Source of the DNA: Clostridiales bacterium
Lineage (GTDB): Bacteria > Bacillota > Clostridia > Oscillospirales > QAMX01
Direction: 5' to 3'
Assembly (NCBI GenBank): GCA_016303065.1
Contig: JAEDMJ010000075.1
Coordinates: 1-5,298, forward strand
Length of the DNA: 5,298 nucleotides
Below are positions 1-5,298 of this stretch, one piece after another. Each line of letters starts with the position of its first letter. Positions within the stretch are counted from its first letter, which is position 1. The translations under genes were made by a program, and so were the position numbers. The notes under the pieces were generated by a model. It saw nothing but the letters and a program-made list of their open reading frames with translations. It made no database searches and was not told the DNA's origin.

Positions 1-41
1 GAACTCAATCGCTTTTTTCTATTCACTTGGTCTCACATCAA

Positions 42-78
42 TTGTAACGCTACAAAACAATTTGCAATAATTTGCGAT
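42..78. promoter_or_regulatory. Possible regulator-binding repeats upstream of the promoter
   Basis: Two repeat structures lie just upstream of the -35 box. The first is a dyad, TTGTAACGCTACAA (42-55), with 5-bp arms TTGTA and TACAA around a 4-bp centre. The second is a tandem direct repeat, AATTTGCAAT (59-68) followed by AATTTGCGAT (69-78), matching at 9 of 10 positions with a period close to one DNA helical turn. Their place at about -80 to -40 relative to the expected transcription start would suit an activator or a helper operator. No regulator gene is in the window, and AT-rich DNA makes short repeats by chance, so this is a candidate only. The rest of 1-83 shows no gene on either strand. 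Confidence 0.3.
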
Positions 79-83
79 TTGTG

Positions 84-112
84 TTGACAAAATAGTTTGT
101 TTGTGGTAGATT
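84..112 (+). promoter_or_regulatory. SigA-type promoter with extended -10
   Basis: A perfect -35 box TTGACA (84-89) is followed, after a 17-bp spacer, by TAGATT (107-112), which matches 4 of 6 bases of the -10 consensus. The spacer ends in TGG (104-106), giving the TGn extended -10 motif that compensates for a weaker -10. Transcription is expected to begin near 119-120. This leaves about 43 nt of 5' leader before the small ORF and about 260 nt before the first transporter gene. It is the only convincing promoter upstream of the transporter pair, so the whole operon probably depends on it and on passage through the hairpin at 278-302. Confidence 0.75.
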
Positions 113-147
113 ATAGAAAAATATAAAAATCCGGAATTCGGGCAGAT

Positions 148-153
148 GGGAGG
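148..153 (+). promoter_or_regulatory. Ribosome binding site of the 38-codon ORF
   Basis: GGGAGG is a near-consensus Shine-Dalgarno sequence ending 9 nt before the ATG at 163. It is the strongest evidence that the short ORF at 163-279 is translated, because no other start codon in this leader has a comparable site. Confidence 0.7.
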
Positions 154-162
154 CGACGGTAT

Positions 163-279
163 ATGAAGCGAAAATGCAGTTTTAAAGAGCGTTCGTATGA
201 TTTATATACTGTCCCGGAATCATTTTGCCCGTTTTTACCGCCAGTCGATTCTGGAAGCGGACCAGGTCACAGTGTGTAG
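163..279 (+). CDS. 38-aa leader peptide or small peptide gene, family not recognised
   Basis: This short ORF starts at ATG 163 with a strong Shine-Dalgarno site and stops at TAG 277-279. The peptide begins MKRKCSFKER, so it is basic at the N-terminus. It has Cys5 and Cys22, a proline-rich middle (P23, then F-L-P26-P27-V) and a Gly/Ser-rich end (GSGPGHSV). There is no membrane segment, signal peptide or double-glycine leader motif. It lies between a strong promoter and a terminator-like hairpin whose left arm begins at the stop codon, followed by two exporter genes. By analogy with bmrB upstream of bmrCD in B. subtilis, I infer that its translation may control transcription read-through. The Pro26-Pro27 codons (238-243) coincide with the left arm of an upstream hairpin. 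It could instead be an exported or modified peptide, or a signal peptide of unknown type. Translation is likely; the function is unproven. Confidence 0.55.
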   Translation: MKRKCSFKERSYDLYTVPESFCPFLPPVDSGSGPGHSV

Positions 280-297
280 CTGCGTCTTGCGCCGCTT
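238..297 (+). promoter_or_regulatory. Candidate alternative RNA pairings (anti-terminator and its competitor)
   Basis: Several pairings in the leader RNA exclude each other. CCAG (241-244) pairs with CTGG (251-254), extended by CCG 238-240 with CGG 258-260 across a 3-nt bulge. CTGG (251-254) can instead pair with CCAG (262-265). AAGCGG (255-260) is fully complementary to CCGCTT (292-297), with two further possible G-U pairs, and this would consume the right arm of the terminator at 278-302. A ribosome paused around the Pro-Pro codons at 238-243 would cover the first arm and could leave 255-260 free to form the anti-terminator. The pairings were found by eye without folding energies. Confidence 0.35.
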
Positions 298-302
298 TTT
301 TT
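278..302 (+). terminator. Intrinsic terminator or attenuator hairpin after the small ORF
   Basis: AGCTGCG (278-284) pairs with CGCCGCT (290-296) around the 5-nt loop TCTTG. Six of seven pairs are Watson-Crick, with one T/C mismatch. A run of seven T (296-302) follows directly, and the sequence then stays A/T-rich. This is the form of a Rho-independent terminator. The left arm overlaps the TAG stop at 277-279, so a ribosome finishing the small ORF would physically hinder folding. Since no second good promoter lies between here and the transporter genes, the hairpin is expected to be partial or conditional. The roughly 75 nt between it and the next start hold nothing else I can support apart from the ribosome binding site. 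Confidence 0.6.
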
Positions 303-363
303 ATTATATTTGCAAATTTGAGAAGCAAAGAAGAAAATTGCTGTTGACACAGAGAATTGTTAT

Positions 364-370
364 GGTGGGG
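364..370 (+). promoter_or_regulatory. Ribosome binding site fixing the start of the first transporter
   Basis: GGTGGGG ends 7 nt before the ATG at 378. The site would be too close (about 1 nt) to serve the in-frame ATG at 372, and it lies downstream of the in-frame TTG at 357. This favours 378 as the true start. Confidence 0.55.
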
Positions 371-377
371 AATGCGA

Positions 378-2171
378 ATGAAACGTATCTGTTGTTTTGT
401 GAAGTCAATCGGTTATTCCTTGGGACTGATATACCGCTCGAGCCGGTTAATGGTTCTGGTCTATCTGGCATTGAGTTTGATTAGTGTAACTTTTCCGTTA
501 TTTTCGGCTTTTGTCCTGAAATATCTGCTGGATGTACTGACAGCGGAAGCGCCGGACATGGCAACCGTCATGCTCTGTATTGGGGGATATGTAGCGGCGC
601 TTGTGATTTTGCAGGCTGTCCATTCAGCAAAAAATATCACATATGACTCCGTTTTCAAAAAAGCGGAGCATTTGTACGACTGTGAACTTTCGGAGAAAAT
701 GGCCAGACTTCCGATGTCGGTTATTGACACTTCCGAAGGACGGGATATGGTGGATGAAGTACGGTATACCAAAAACACAGCCGTATATCTGACCGACAAG
801 ATGGTACATATTCTGTCCATGCTTTATACTTTCTGCGTGGCATTCGGCACGTTGATCACCTTCGATGTATGGTTTTCTCTTTTGTTTCTTATTCTGACCG
901 TGCCGGGGACGGTTCTGGACATGGTATTCAGTCAAAAATCCATGGAACTGAGGCAGCGAACTGCGCCGGATATTCGCCGGTTCTGTTACTACCGCTGGAT
1001 GCTGACCGACGCGTGGCCGGCGAAGGATGTGCGGATGTACGACCTGACCAATCCGATCAAAGCGCGATACGACAGCGAAAAGAAAGAATACACTAAAGCA
1101 AATAAGCGGCTGGATATAAAGGAACTGCTGGCTTCCTTATTGGCTGAGCTGATTATGCGAAGCGGAGAAATTGCGTTCACGGTATTTGTTGTGCTGAAGG
1201 CGTTATCAGGTGAAATCAGCATCGGCGATATGGCTTTGTATATCGGCTTTGCGGTTTCGGCGGCGTCGTCGTTTGGTACAATGACTTCTGTTTTTCTTGT
1301 GGAATACACGGAAACTACGGAAATGATGGAGCAGGTTTTTGAATTTATGGCAATCCCGTGTCCGGACGAACACAATGGGAAAAGAAGTCTGGAAGAGTTT
1401 GAATCGCTTGCTTTTGATGACGTGTATTTCAAATATCCGCTGACAGATCGGTACGTTTTGTCCGGGACCTCCTTTACGCTGAACCGCGGCGATAAATTAT
1501 CTATCGTCGGCATAAATGGTTCCGGCAAATCAACAATTATAAAACTCATGTTGGGACTGTACGAAATTGAATCCGGACAGATTCTGATCAACGGATATCC
1601 GATGTCGGAATATGATATGAAGGATATTCGGAACCTTTTTTCGGTTCTGTTTCAAAGCTTTGTGCAATATCCTCTGACGCTTCGTGATAATGTTGCGGTG
1701 TCTGATTACAAAAATGCAGATGACGACGGGGAAATCATCCGGGCTTTGCAGCAAAGCGGTGCATACGACGAGCTTCAGGCAAAGCTCAAAAACGGTCTGG
1801 ACTCGTACATGACACGGAAATTTGACGATAATGGCACAGAGCTTTCCATGGGGCAGTGGCAGAAGATCGCGCTCTCACGCACATATTTTAAAAATGCGCC
1901 GATTGTCATTTTTGACGAACCTTCGGCTGCGCTGGATGCAGAGGCGGAGGATCGCATTTTCCGGAATTTTGAGGAAATTTCGGAAGATAAAACAGGGATC
2001 ATGATTTCTCACCGCATTTCTTCGGCGCGAATGTCAAACAAAGTTATTGTCCTTGAAGGCGGAAAAATTGCAGAAAACGGAACGCATGAGGAGCTGATTG
2101 CGCTGGACGGCTTATATGCGAAGCTGTATCGCCTGCAGAAAGATAAATATACGGCAGAGGAGGGGGAGTAA
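378..2171 (+). CDS. ABC exporter half-transporter (TMD-NBD), NisT-like, first of a pair
   Basis: This 597-aa protein is a complete half-exporter: an ATP-driven membrane pump subunit that must dimerise to work. About six membrane segments (roughly residues 24-46, 62-82, 142-161, 165-185, 252-274, 281-307) precede the ATPase domain. The ATPase motifs are A-loop Tyr353 (KYP), Walker A GINGSGKST 378-386 with Lys384, Q-loop Gln426, signature LSMGQ 489-493 followed by WQK, Walker B IVIFDE 509-514 with catalytic Glu514, D-loop SAALD and H-loop His545. The GQWQ form after the signature resembles lantibiotic and other peptide exporters of the NisT type; that is family recall, not a search. It has no N-terminal C39 peptidase domain. 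The signature is unusual, with Met where the canonical motif has Gly. The next gene starts 1 nt after the stop, so the two products probably form a heterodimer. Substrate unknown: a drug or a peptide are both plausible. The start at 378 is chosen from the ribosome binding site. Confidence 0.93.
   Translation: MKRICCFVKSIGYSLGLIYRSSRLMVLVYLALSLISVTFPLFSAFVLKYLLDVLTAEAPDMATVMLCIGGYVAALVILQAVHSAKNITYDSVFKKAEHLYDCELSEKMARLPMSVIDTSEGRDMVDEVRYTKNTAVYLTDKMVHILSMLYTFCVAFGTLITFDVWFSLLFLILTVPGTVLDMVFSQKSMELRQRTAPDIRRFCYYRWMLTDAWPAKDVRMYDLTNPIKARYDSEKKEYTKANKRLDIKELLASLLAELIMRSGEIAFTVFVVLKALSGEISIGDMALYIGFAVSAASSFGTMTSVFLVEYTETTEMMEQVFEFMAIPCPDEHNGKRSLEEFESLAFDDVYFKYPLTDRYVLSGTSFTLNRGDKLSIVGINGSGKSTIIKLMLGLYEIESGQILINGYPMSEYDMKDIRNLFSVLFQSFVQYPLTLRDNVAVSDYKNADDDGEIIRALQQSGAYDELQAKLKNGLDSYMTRKFDDNGTELSMGQWQKIALSRTYFKNAPIVIFDEPSAALDAEAEDRIFRNFEEISEDKTGIMISHRISSARMSNKVIVLEGGKIAENGTHEELIALDGLYAKLYRLQKDKYTAEEGE
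2158..2163 (+). promoter_or_regulatory. Ribosome binding site of the second transporter
   Basis: AGGAGG sits inside a purine run (2156-2168) formed by the last codons of the preceding gene, 9 nt before the ATG at 2173. It sets the start at 2173 rather than at the in-frame ATG at 2098 inside the upstream gene. With a 1-nt gap between stop and start, translation of the two genes is probably coupled. Confidence 0.8.
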
Positions 2172-2172
2172 T

Positions 2173-3960
2173 ATGCATAACGGAATAAAAGCTTTTTTCA
2201 GCAGTATATCACGGAATGTCTGGTTCGGAATCAAAACAAGTTATCTTGCTTCAAAAAAGTATTTTCTTTTGAAGTGTTTCGTTCTGCTTTCGACGACATT
2301 CATTCCGCTGATGACGATTTGGCTATGGAAAGAAGTGCTCAATGGTATTGTAAATATCAGGGAGTCGGCTGAAACTGTAATTATATGTCTTGCCGCATAC
2401 TTGCTGTTAAAGCTGTTTGCATACCTGCTTGCACGGTTTGACGAGTATGTCAACAAAAGATATTCTGTTGAGCTGCAGTTTTATATTGAAAGCGTAATGA
2501 TCGACAAGACTTCCCGTATGGATTTGTCATTTTTTGACTCCGCGTCGATGGGGGATAAAGTCAGACACGCAAGAAGCAATTTTTATATCATGACGGAAAT
2601 GACGTGGTATGTATTTGACATTATATCCGAAATCGTCAACATCATTGCCACCTTAGTCATCGTTTGCGCCTACAAGTGGTGGATAGGTCTTGCAACGCTT
2701 GTTTTGCTGATTCCCTTTATGATCTACAACAAAAAACATACGGAAAAGCGGCTTGACATGGAGAAAGAACAGCTCCGTGACAACCGAAAGCAGGACTATT
2801 ACAGCGGCGTTTTCTTCGAGAATAAGGTACAGTTTGAAATAAAACTCAATAATATCGGCGGATATTTCATAAAACGGTATCAGGAAGTCTGGAGTAAACT
2901 TTATCGAATCAATAAAAAGGAGGATATACGGCACAACATAATAAATACCGGCATTTTGATCCTGGACGTTTCGAGTGAACTTATCGTGTTGATTGTTTCT
3001 GTGGCCGATGTGGTTGCCAAGAAAATCGGTATCGGCGATCTGCAGTACAATTTAAGCATGGTAACACGTTTGCGTGAACAGGCAAGCGCGCTGATGGACG
3101 ATATCAACCGGTTCATTGTCAACAACACGCGTTTAAGCGAACTGCAGGAATTCATTGCCCTTAAACCGGAGATTGAAAAAAGCGGAACAAAACTGCCGTC
3201 GCAAAACCCAAAAATTGAGTTTTGCAATGTGTCATTCCGCTATCCGAACAGCGAGCAGTATGTCCTCCGGGATTGCTCCTTTACGATTGAACCGTATGAG
3301 AAAGTCGGTTTGATCGGTCTGAACGGAGCGGGAAAATCCACGATCATCAAACTGATGTTCCGTTTTTACGATCCGGAAGAAGGCTGCATCAGACTGGACG
3401 GAGCGGACTTGAAGGAATACGACATTTACGCGGTGCGGAAGGTTTTCGGCGTACTGTTTCAGGACTATGTCACATACTGTCTGCCGCTTCGTGAGATTAT
3501 CGCGCTTTCAGACTTTGAGGAGCGATTCAACGATGAAAAACTGAAAAAAGCCTGTGATATGAGCGGATTTTCCGAAGTCATCAGTGATTGGGAGGAGGGT
3601 TTTGACAGTGTGCTCGGCAGATTCTACGCCGATAACGGCAAAGACTTGTCCGGCGGGCAGTGGCAGCTTGTGGGGCTTGCGCGCGCCTATTTCAAAGAAA
3701 GCGAGTATATGATACTGGACGAACCGTCCGCTGCTCTTGACCCCATTTCGGAAGACCGGATTTTTGAACAGCTTTACCGTCTGAGCGAGAGAAAGAGCTC
3801 CGTAACCATTTCGCACCGTCTCTCAAATACCACGCTTGCTGACAAAATTTTAGTCATTGACGACGGTCACATCATTGAGCAGGGTTCACATTTTGAACTT
3901 TTGAAAATGAACGGAAAGTATGCGCATCTGTTTCATTTACAGGCCAGCAAGTACATTTGA
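2173..3960 (+). CDS. ABC exporter half-transporter (TMD-NBD), second of a pair
   Basis: This 595-aa half-exporter is a diverged relative of the upstream gene; both share STIIKLM after Walker A, EPSAALD and the GQWQ signature context. Membrane segments are visible at about 31-52, 67-87, 146-167, 169-186 and 256-278. The expected sixth segment (about 284-312) is weakly hydrophobic and charged. The ATPase domain has A-loop Tyr357 (FRYP), Walker A GLNGAGKST 382-390 with Lys388, Q-loop Gln430, a canonical signature LSGGQ 492-496, Walker B YMILDE 512-517 with Glu517, D-loop SAALD and His548. All catalytic residues are present, so it should hydrolyse ATP. No peptidase or substrate-binding domain is attached. 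Together with the upstream gene it probably forms a heterodimeric exporter in the cytoplasmic membrane, as in BmrC/BmrD or LmrC/LmrD. The cargo is not evident from the sequence. An operon terminator candidate lies 48 nt after the stop. Confidence 0.93.
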   Translation: MHNGIKAFFSSISRNVWFGIKTSYLASKKYFLLKCFVLLSTTFIPLMTIWLWKEVLNGIVNIRESAETVIICLAAYLLLKLFAYLLARFDEYVNKRYSVELQFYIESVMIDKTSRMDLSFFDSASMGDKVRHARSNFYIMTEMTWYVFDIISEIVNIIATLVIVCAYKWWIGLATLVLLIPFMIYNKKHTEKRLDMEKEQLRDNRKQDYYSGVFFENKVQFEIKLNNIGGYFIKRYQEVWSKLYRINKKEDIRHNIINTGILILDVSSELIVLIVSVADVVAKKIGIGDLQYNLSMVTRLREQASALMDDINRFIVNNTRLSELQEFIALKPEIEKSGTKLPSQNPKIEFCNVSFRYPNSEQYVLRDCSFTIEPYEKVGLIGLNGAGKSTIIKLMFRFYDPEEGCIRLDGADLKEYDIYAVRKVFGVLFQDYVTYCLPLREIIALSDFEERFNDEKLKKACDMSGFSEVISDWEEGFDSVLGRFYADNGKDLSGGQWQLVGLARAYFKESEYMILDEPSAALDPISEDRIFEQLYRLSERKSSVTISHRLSNTTLADKILVIDDGHIIEQGSHFELLKMNGKYAHLFHLQASKYI

Positions 3961-4008
3961 GTATCAATTTTTAACGAAATAAGTGCGGCCTGCGCTTTAC
4001 TGCCGACA

Positions 4009-4054
4009 TCAAAGCCCCTTGCCTGTCTTCAATATGACAGGCAAGGGGCTTTGA
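4009..4054. terminator. Perfect 19-bp stem-loop between convergent genes
   Basis: Positions 4009-4027 (TCAAAGCCCCTTGCCTGTC) are an exact inverted repeat of 4036-4054, with an 8-nt loop TTCAATAT. The base of the stem ends in CTTTGA on either strand, but no long U-tract follows on either side. It lies between the ends of the plus-strand operon (stop at 3960) and the minus-strand gene (stop at 4119), the usual place for a bidirectional terminator. The remainder of 3961-4118 contains no gene I can support. Confidence 0.75.
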
Positions 4055-4118
4055 GTTGCGGTGTTTTGAAAAGCGAAAAGACGGTTTGCCCGGAGGCGGA
4101 GACTCGGCCCGGAGAAAG

Positions 4119-5298
4119 CTATCTCCAGGATTCGGCGTATATTCCGCCGAGGGCCAGGAGCTCGTCGTGGGTTCCGGCTTCGGCGATGCGACCGTCTTCA
4201 AGAACGAGAATGCGGTCGGCCCGGCGGACTGTCGAAAGGCGGTGGGCGATGACGATGAGCGTTTTTTGGCCGATCATGGCGTCGATCGCTTCCTGGATCT
4301 CGCTTTCGGTCCGGTTGTCAACGGCGCTGGTCGCCTCGTCGAGAACGATTATCGGCGTGTCGCGGAGGATGGCGCGGGCGATGGCGATGCGCTGTCTTTC
4401 ACCGCCGGAAAGCCGTGCGCCGCGCTCTCCGATGACCGTGTCAAGACCGTCGGGAAGCTCGGAGATGAAGCCTTCGGCGTTTGCGGCGCGTATTGCGGAG
4501 AGGAGTTCGGCTTCGGAGGCGTCGGGACGGGAAAAAAGCAGATTTTCCCGAACCGTTCCGCTGAACAGAAAAACGTCCTGGGAAACGAGCGAAATGCAGT
4601 TCCGGAGGCTTGCCTGGGTGACGGTGCGGATGTCCCGGCCGTCTATCAGGACTTCTCCCTCCGTTGGGTCGTAAAACCTTTCGAGAAGAGAGACGACCGT
4701 GGTTTTGCCGACGCCCGTCGGCCCTACAAGGGCGAACATTTCTCCGGGACGGACAACAAAGCTCAGGTCTTTGAGAACGGCGTCGCCGTCGTACGCAAAG
4801 CTGACGCCGCGGAATTCGATCTCTCCGCGAACATTGCGTAGTTCAACGGCGTTAGGCGCATCGGTGACGTCGTTTTCGGCGTCGAGAACCTCAAAAACGC
4901 GCTCGGCTCCGGCAAGAGTGTTCAAAATATCCTCCACGAGCCGCGCCAGAGTCGAAAGAGGAGAATAGAAAAGGGAGAGATACATCATAAATGCCACGAT
5001 ATCGGATATGGACATGCTTCCCCGCATGGACATATATCCGCCGATACCCACGACGATAAGCGTGCCGAGGGAGGTGAGCAGCTCCACTCCGGGGTGGTAA
5101 ACGGCGTTGGCGAAATTTGCGCGTATGTTCACGCCCGAGTAGTAGACGCACTTGTCTGCAACGGTGCGGTGAACCCGTTCTTCGCGCGCGAAAGCTTTGA
5201 TTTCGCGCATTCCGGAGAGATTGTCCTGGAGCATTCCGGAGAGTTCACCGAGAACCCTCGCGTTGGTGCGGAAAAGCGGGGCGACCCACTTTGAAAAC
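4119..5298 (-). CDS. ABC exporter (TMD-NBD), MsbA/LmrA-like, 5' end outside the window
   Basis: The minus-strand frame is open to the right edge, so only the last 392 residues are visible; the stop is TAG at 4121-4119. Members of this family are usually about 570-620 aa, so some 180-220 N-terminal residues are missing. The visible part begins FSKWVAPLFR, then gives the typical coupling region (LQDNLSGMREIKAFAREE, about 5235-5178), two membrane segments and a full ATPase domain. Motifs are Walker A GPTGVGKTT (4724-4698), Q-loop SLVSQD, signature LSGGERQRIA (LSGGE at 4412-4398), Walker B IIVLDE with catalytic Glu at 4337-4335, D-loop SAVD and H-loop IAHRLST. All key residues are intact. The ERQR signature puts it in the MsbA/LmrA/multidrug-exporter branch, unlike the GQWQ pair to its left. 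It is convergent with that operon and separated from it by the stem-loop at 4009-4054. GC is higher here in sampled blocks. It could be a homodimer or have a partner gene beyond the edge. Substrate unknown. Confidence 0.93.
   Translation of the reverse strand, partial: FSKWVAPLFRTNARVLGELSGMLQDNLSGMREIKAFAREERVHRTVADKCVYYSGVNIRANFANAVYHPGVELLTSLGTLIVVGIGGYMSMRGSMSISDIVAFMMYLSLFYSPLSTLARLVEDILNTLAGAERVFEVLDAENDVTDAPNAVELRNVRGEIEFRGVSFAYDGDAVLKDLSFVVRPGEMFALVGPTGVGKTTVVSLLERFYDPTEGEVLIDGRDIRTVTQASLRNCISLVSQDVFLFSGTVRENLLFSRPDASEAELLSAIRAANAEGFISELPDGLDTVIGERGARLSGGERQRIAIARAILRDTPIIVLDEATSAVDNRTESEIQEAIDAMIGQKTLIVIAHRLSTVRRADRILVLEDGRIAEAGTHDELLALGGIYAESWR

Noticed and set aside
13..18. Run of six T near the left edge as the tail of an upstream gene's terminator
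   Set aside because: No hairpin arm is visible in the 12 bases before it, so the call would rest on sequence outside the window.
344..366. Second TTGACA (344-349) followed by TATGGT (361-366) as an internal promoter
   Set aside because: The spacer is only 11 bp, far from 16-18, and the bases at the right distance (367-372, GGGGAA) do not resemble a -10 box.
357..377. Earlier in-frame starts TTG 357 and ATG 372 for the first transporter
   Set aside because: The only good ribosome binding site, 364-370, is spaced correctly for ATG 378; it lies downstream of 357 and almost touches 372.
197..484. Alternative 95-codon frame overlapping the small ORF and the start of the first transporter
   Set aside because: It has no convincing ribosome binding site, overlaps the certain transporter gene by 107 nt, and is less supported than the 163-279 frame, which has GGGAGG at good spacing.
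989..1591. 200-codon minus-strand frame inside the first transporter
   Set aside because: It is fully antisense to a conserved gene, its translation is Ser-rich without recognisable motifs, and no minus-strand promoter or ribosome binding site is apparent.
2098..2172. N-terminal extension of the second transporter from ATG 2098
   Set aside because: It would overlap the upstream gene by 74 nt, adds a non-family Arg/Cys-rich stretch, and ignores the AGGAGG site serving ATG 2173.
4051..4841. Long plus-strand open frames opposite the third transporter
   Set aside because: They are antisense to an intact ABC exporter with all motifs; their low-complexity Arg/Ser- or Gly/Ala-rich translations are typical of GC-rich shadow frames.

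Overview
The window looks like a piece of chromosome or accessory DNA from a Firmicute, most likely a gut-type Clostridia. The grounds are purine-rich Shine-Dalgarno sites (GGGAGG, AGGAGG), a consensus SigA-type promoter with an extended -10, and exporter proteins resembling Gram-positive peptide and drug transporters. The genus cannot be fixed from this sequence.

Layout: (1) Positions 1-162 are non-coding. They hold a 14-bp dyad, a tandem 10-bp repeat, a strong promoter (84-112) and a strong ribosome binding site. (2) Positions 163-279 encode an unrecognised 38-codon peptide. Its stop codon lies inside a hairpin followed by seven T (278-302), which is a terminator-like attenuator. (3) Positions 378-2171 and 2173-3960 encode two different ABC exporter half-transporters (transmembrane domain fused to ATPase domain), one base apart and clearly one operon. 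They are probably the two halves of a heterodimeric exporter. (4) A perfect 19-bp stem (4009-4054) separates this operon from (5) a third, convergent ABC exporter on the minus strand (4119 to the right edge). That gene is cut at its 5' end by the window and belongs to a different, MsbA/LmrA-like subfamily. The sampled GC content is visibly higher there.

The most interesting part is the leader of the two-gene operon. The order promoter, short translated ORF, terminator hairpin, paired half-exporters is that of Bacillus subtilis bmrB-bmrC-bmrD, where stalling of the ribosome on a leader peptide lets transcription run into a multidrug exporter. Here the leader RNA can also be drawn with alternative pairings that exclude the terminator. 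A competing reading is that the small ORF encodes the exported peptide itself and the hairpin only lowers expression of its exporter. No modification enzyme, peptidase, immunity protein or dedicated regulator is visible in the window to settle this.
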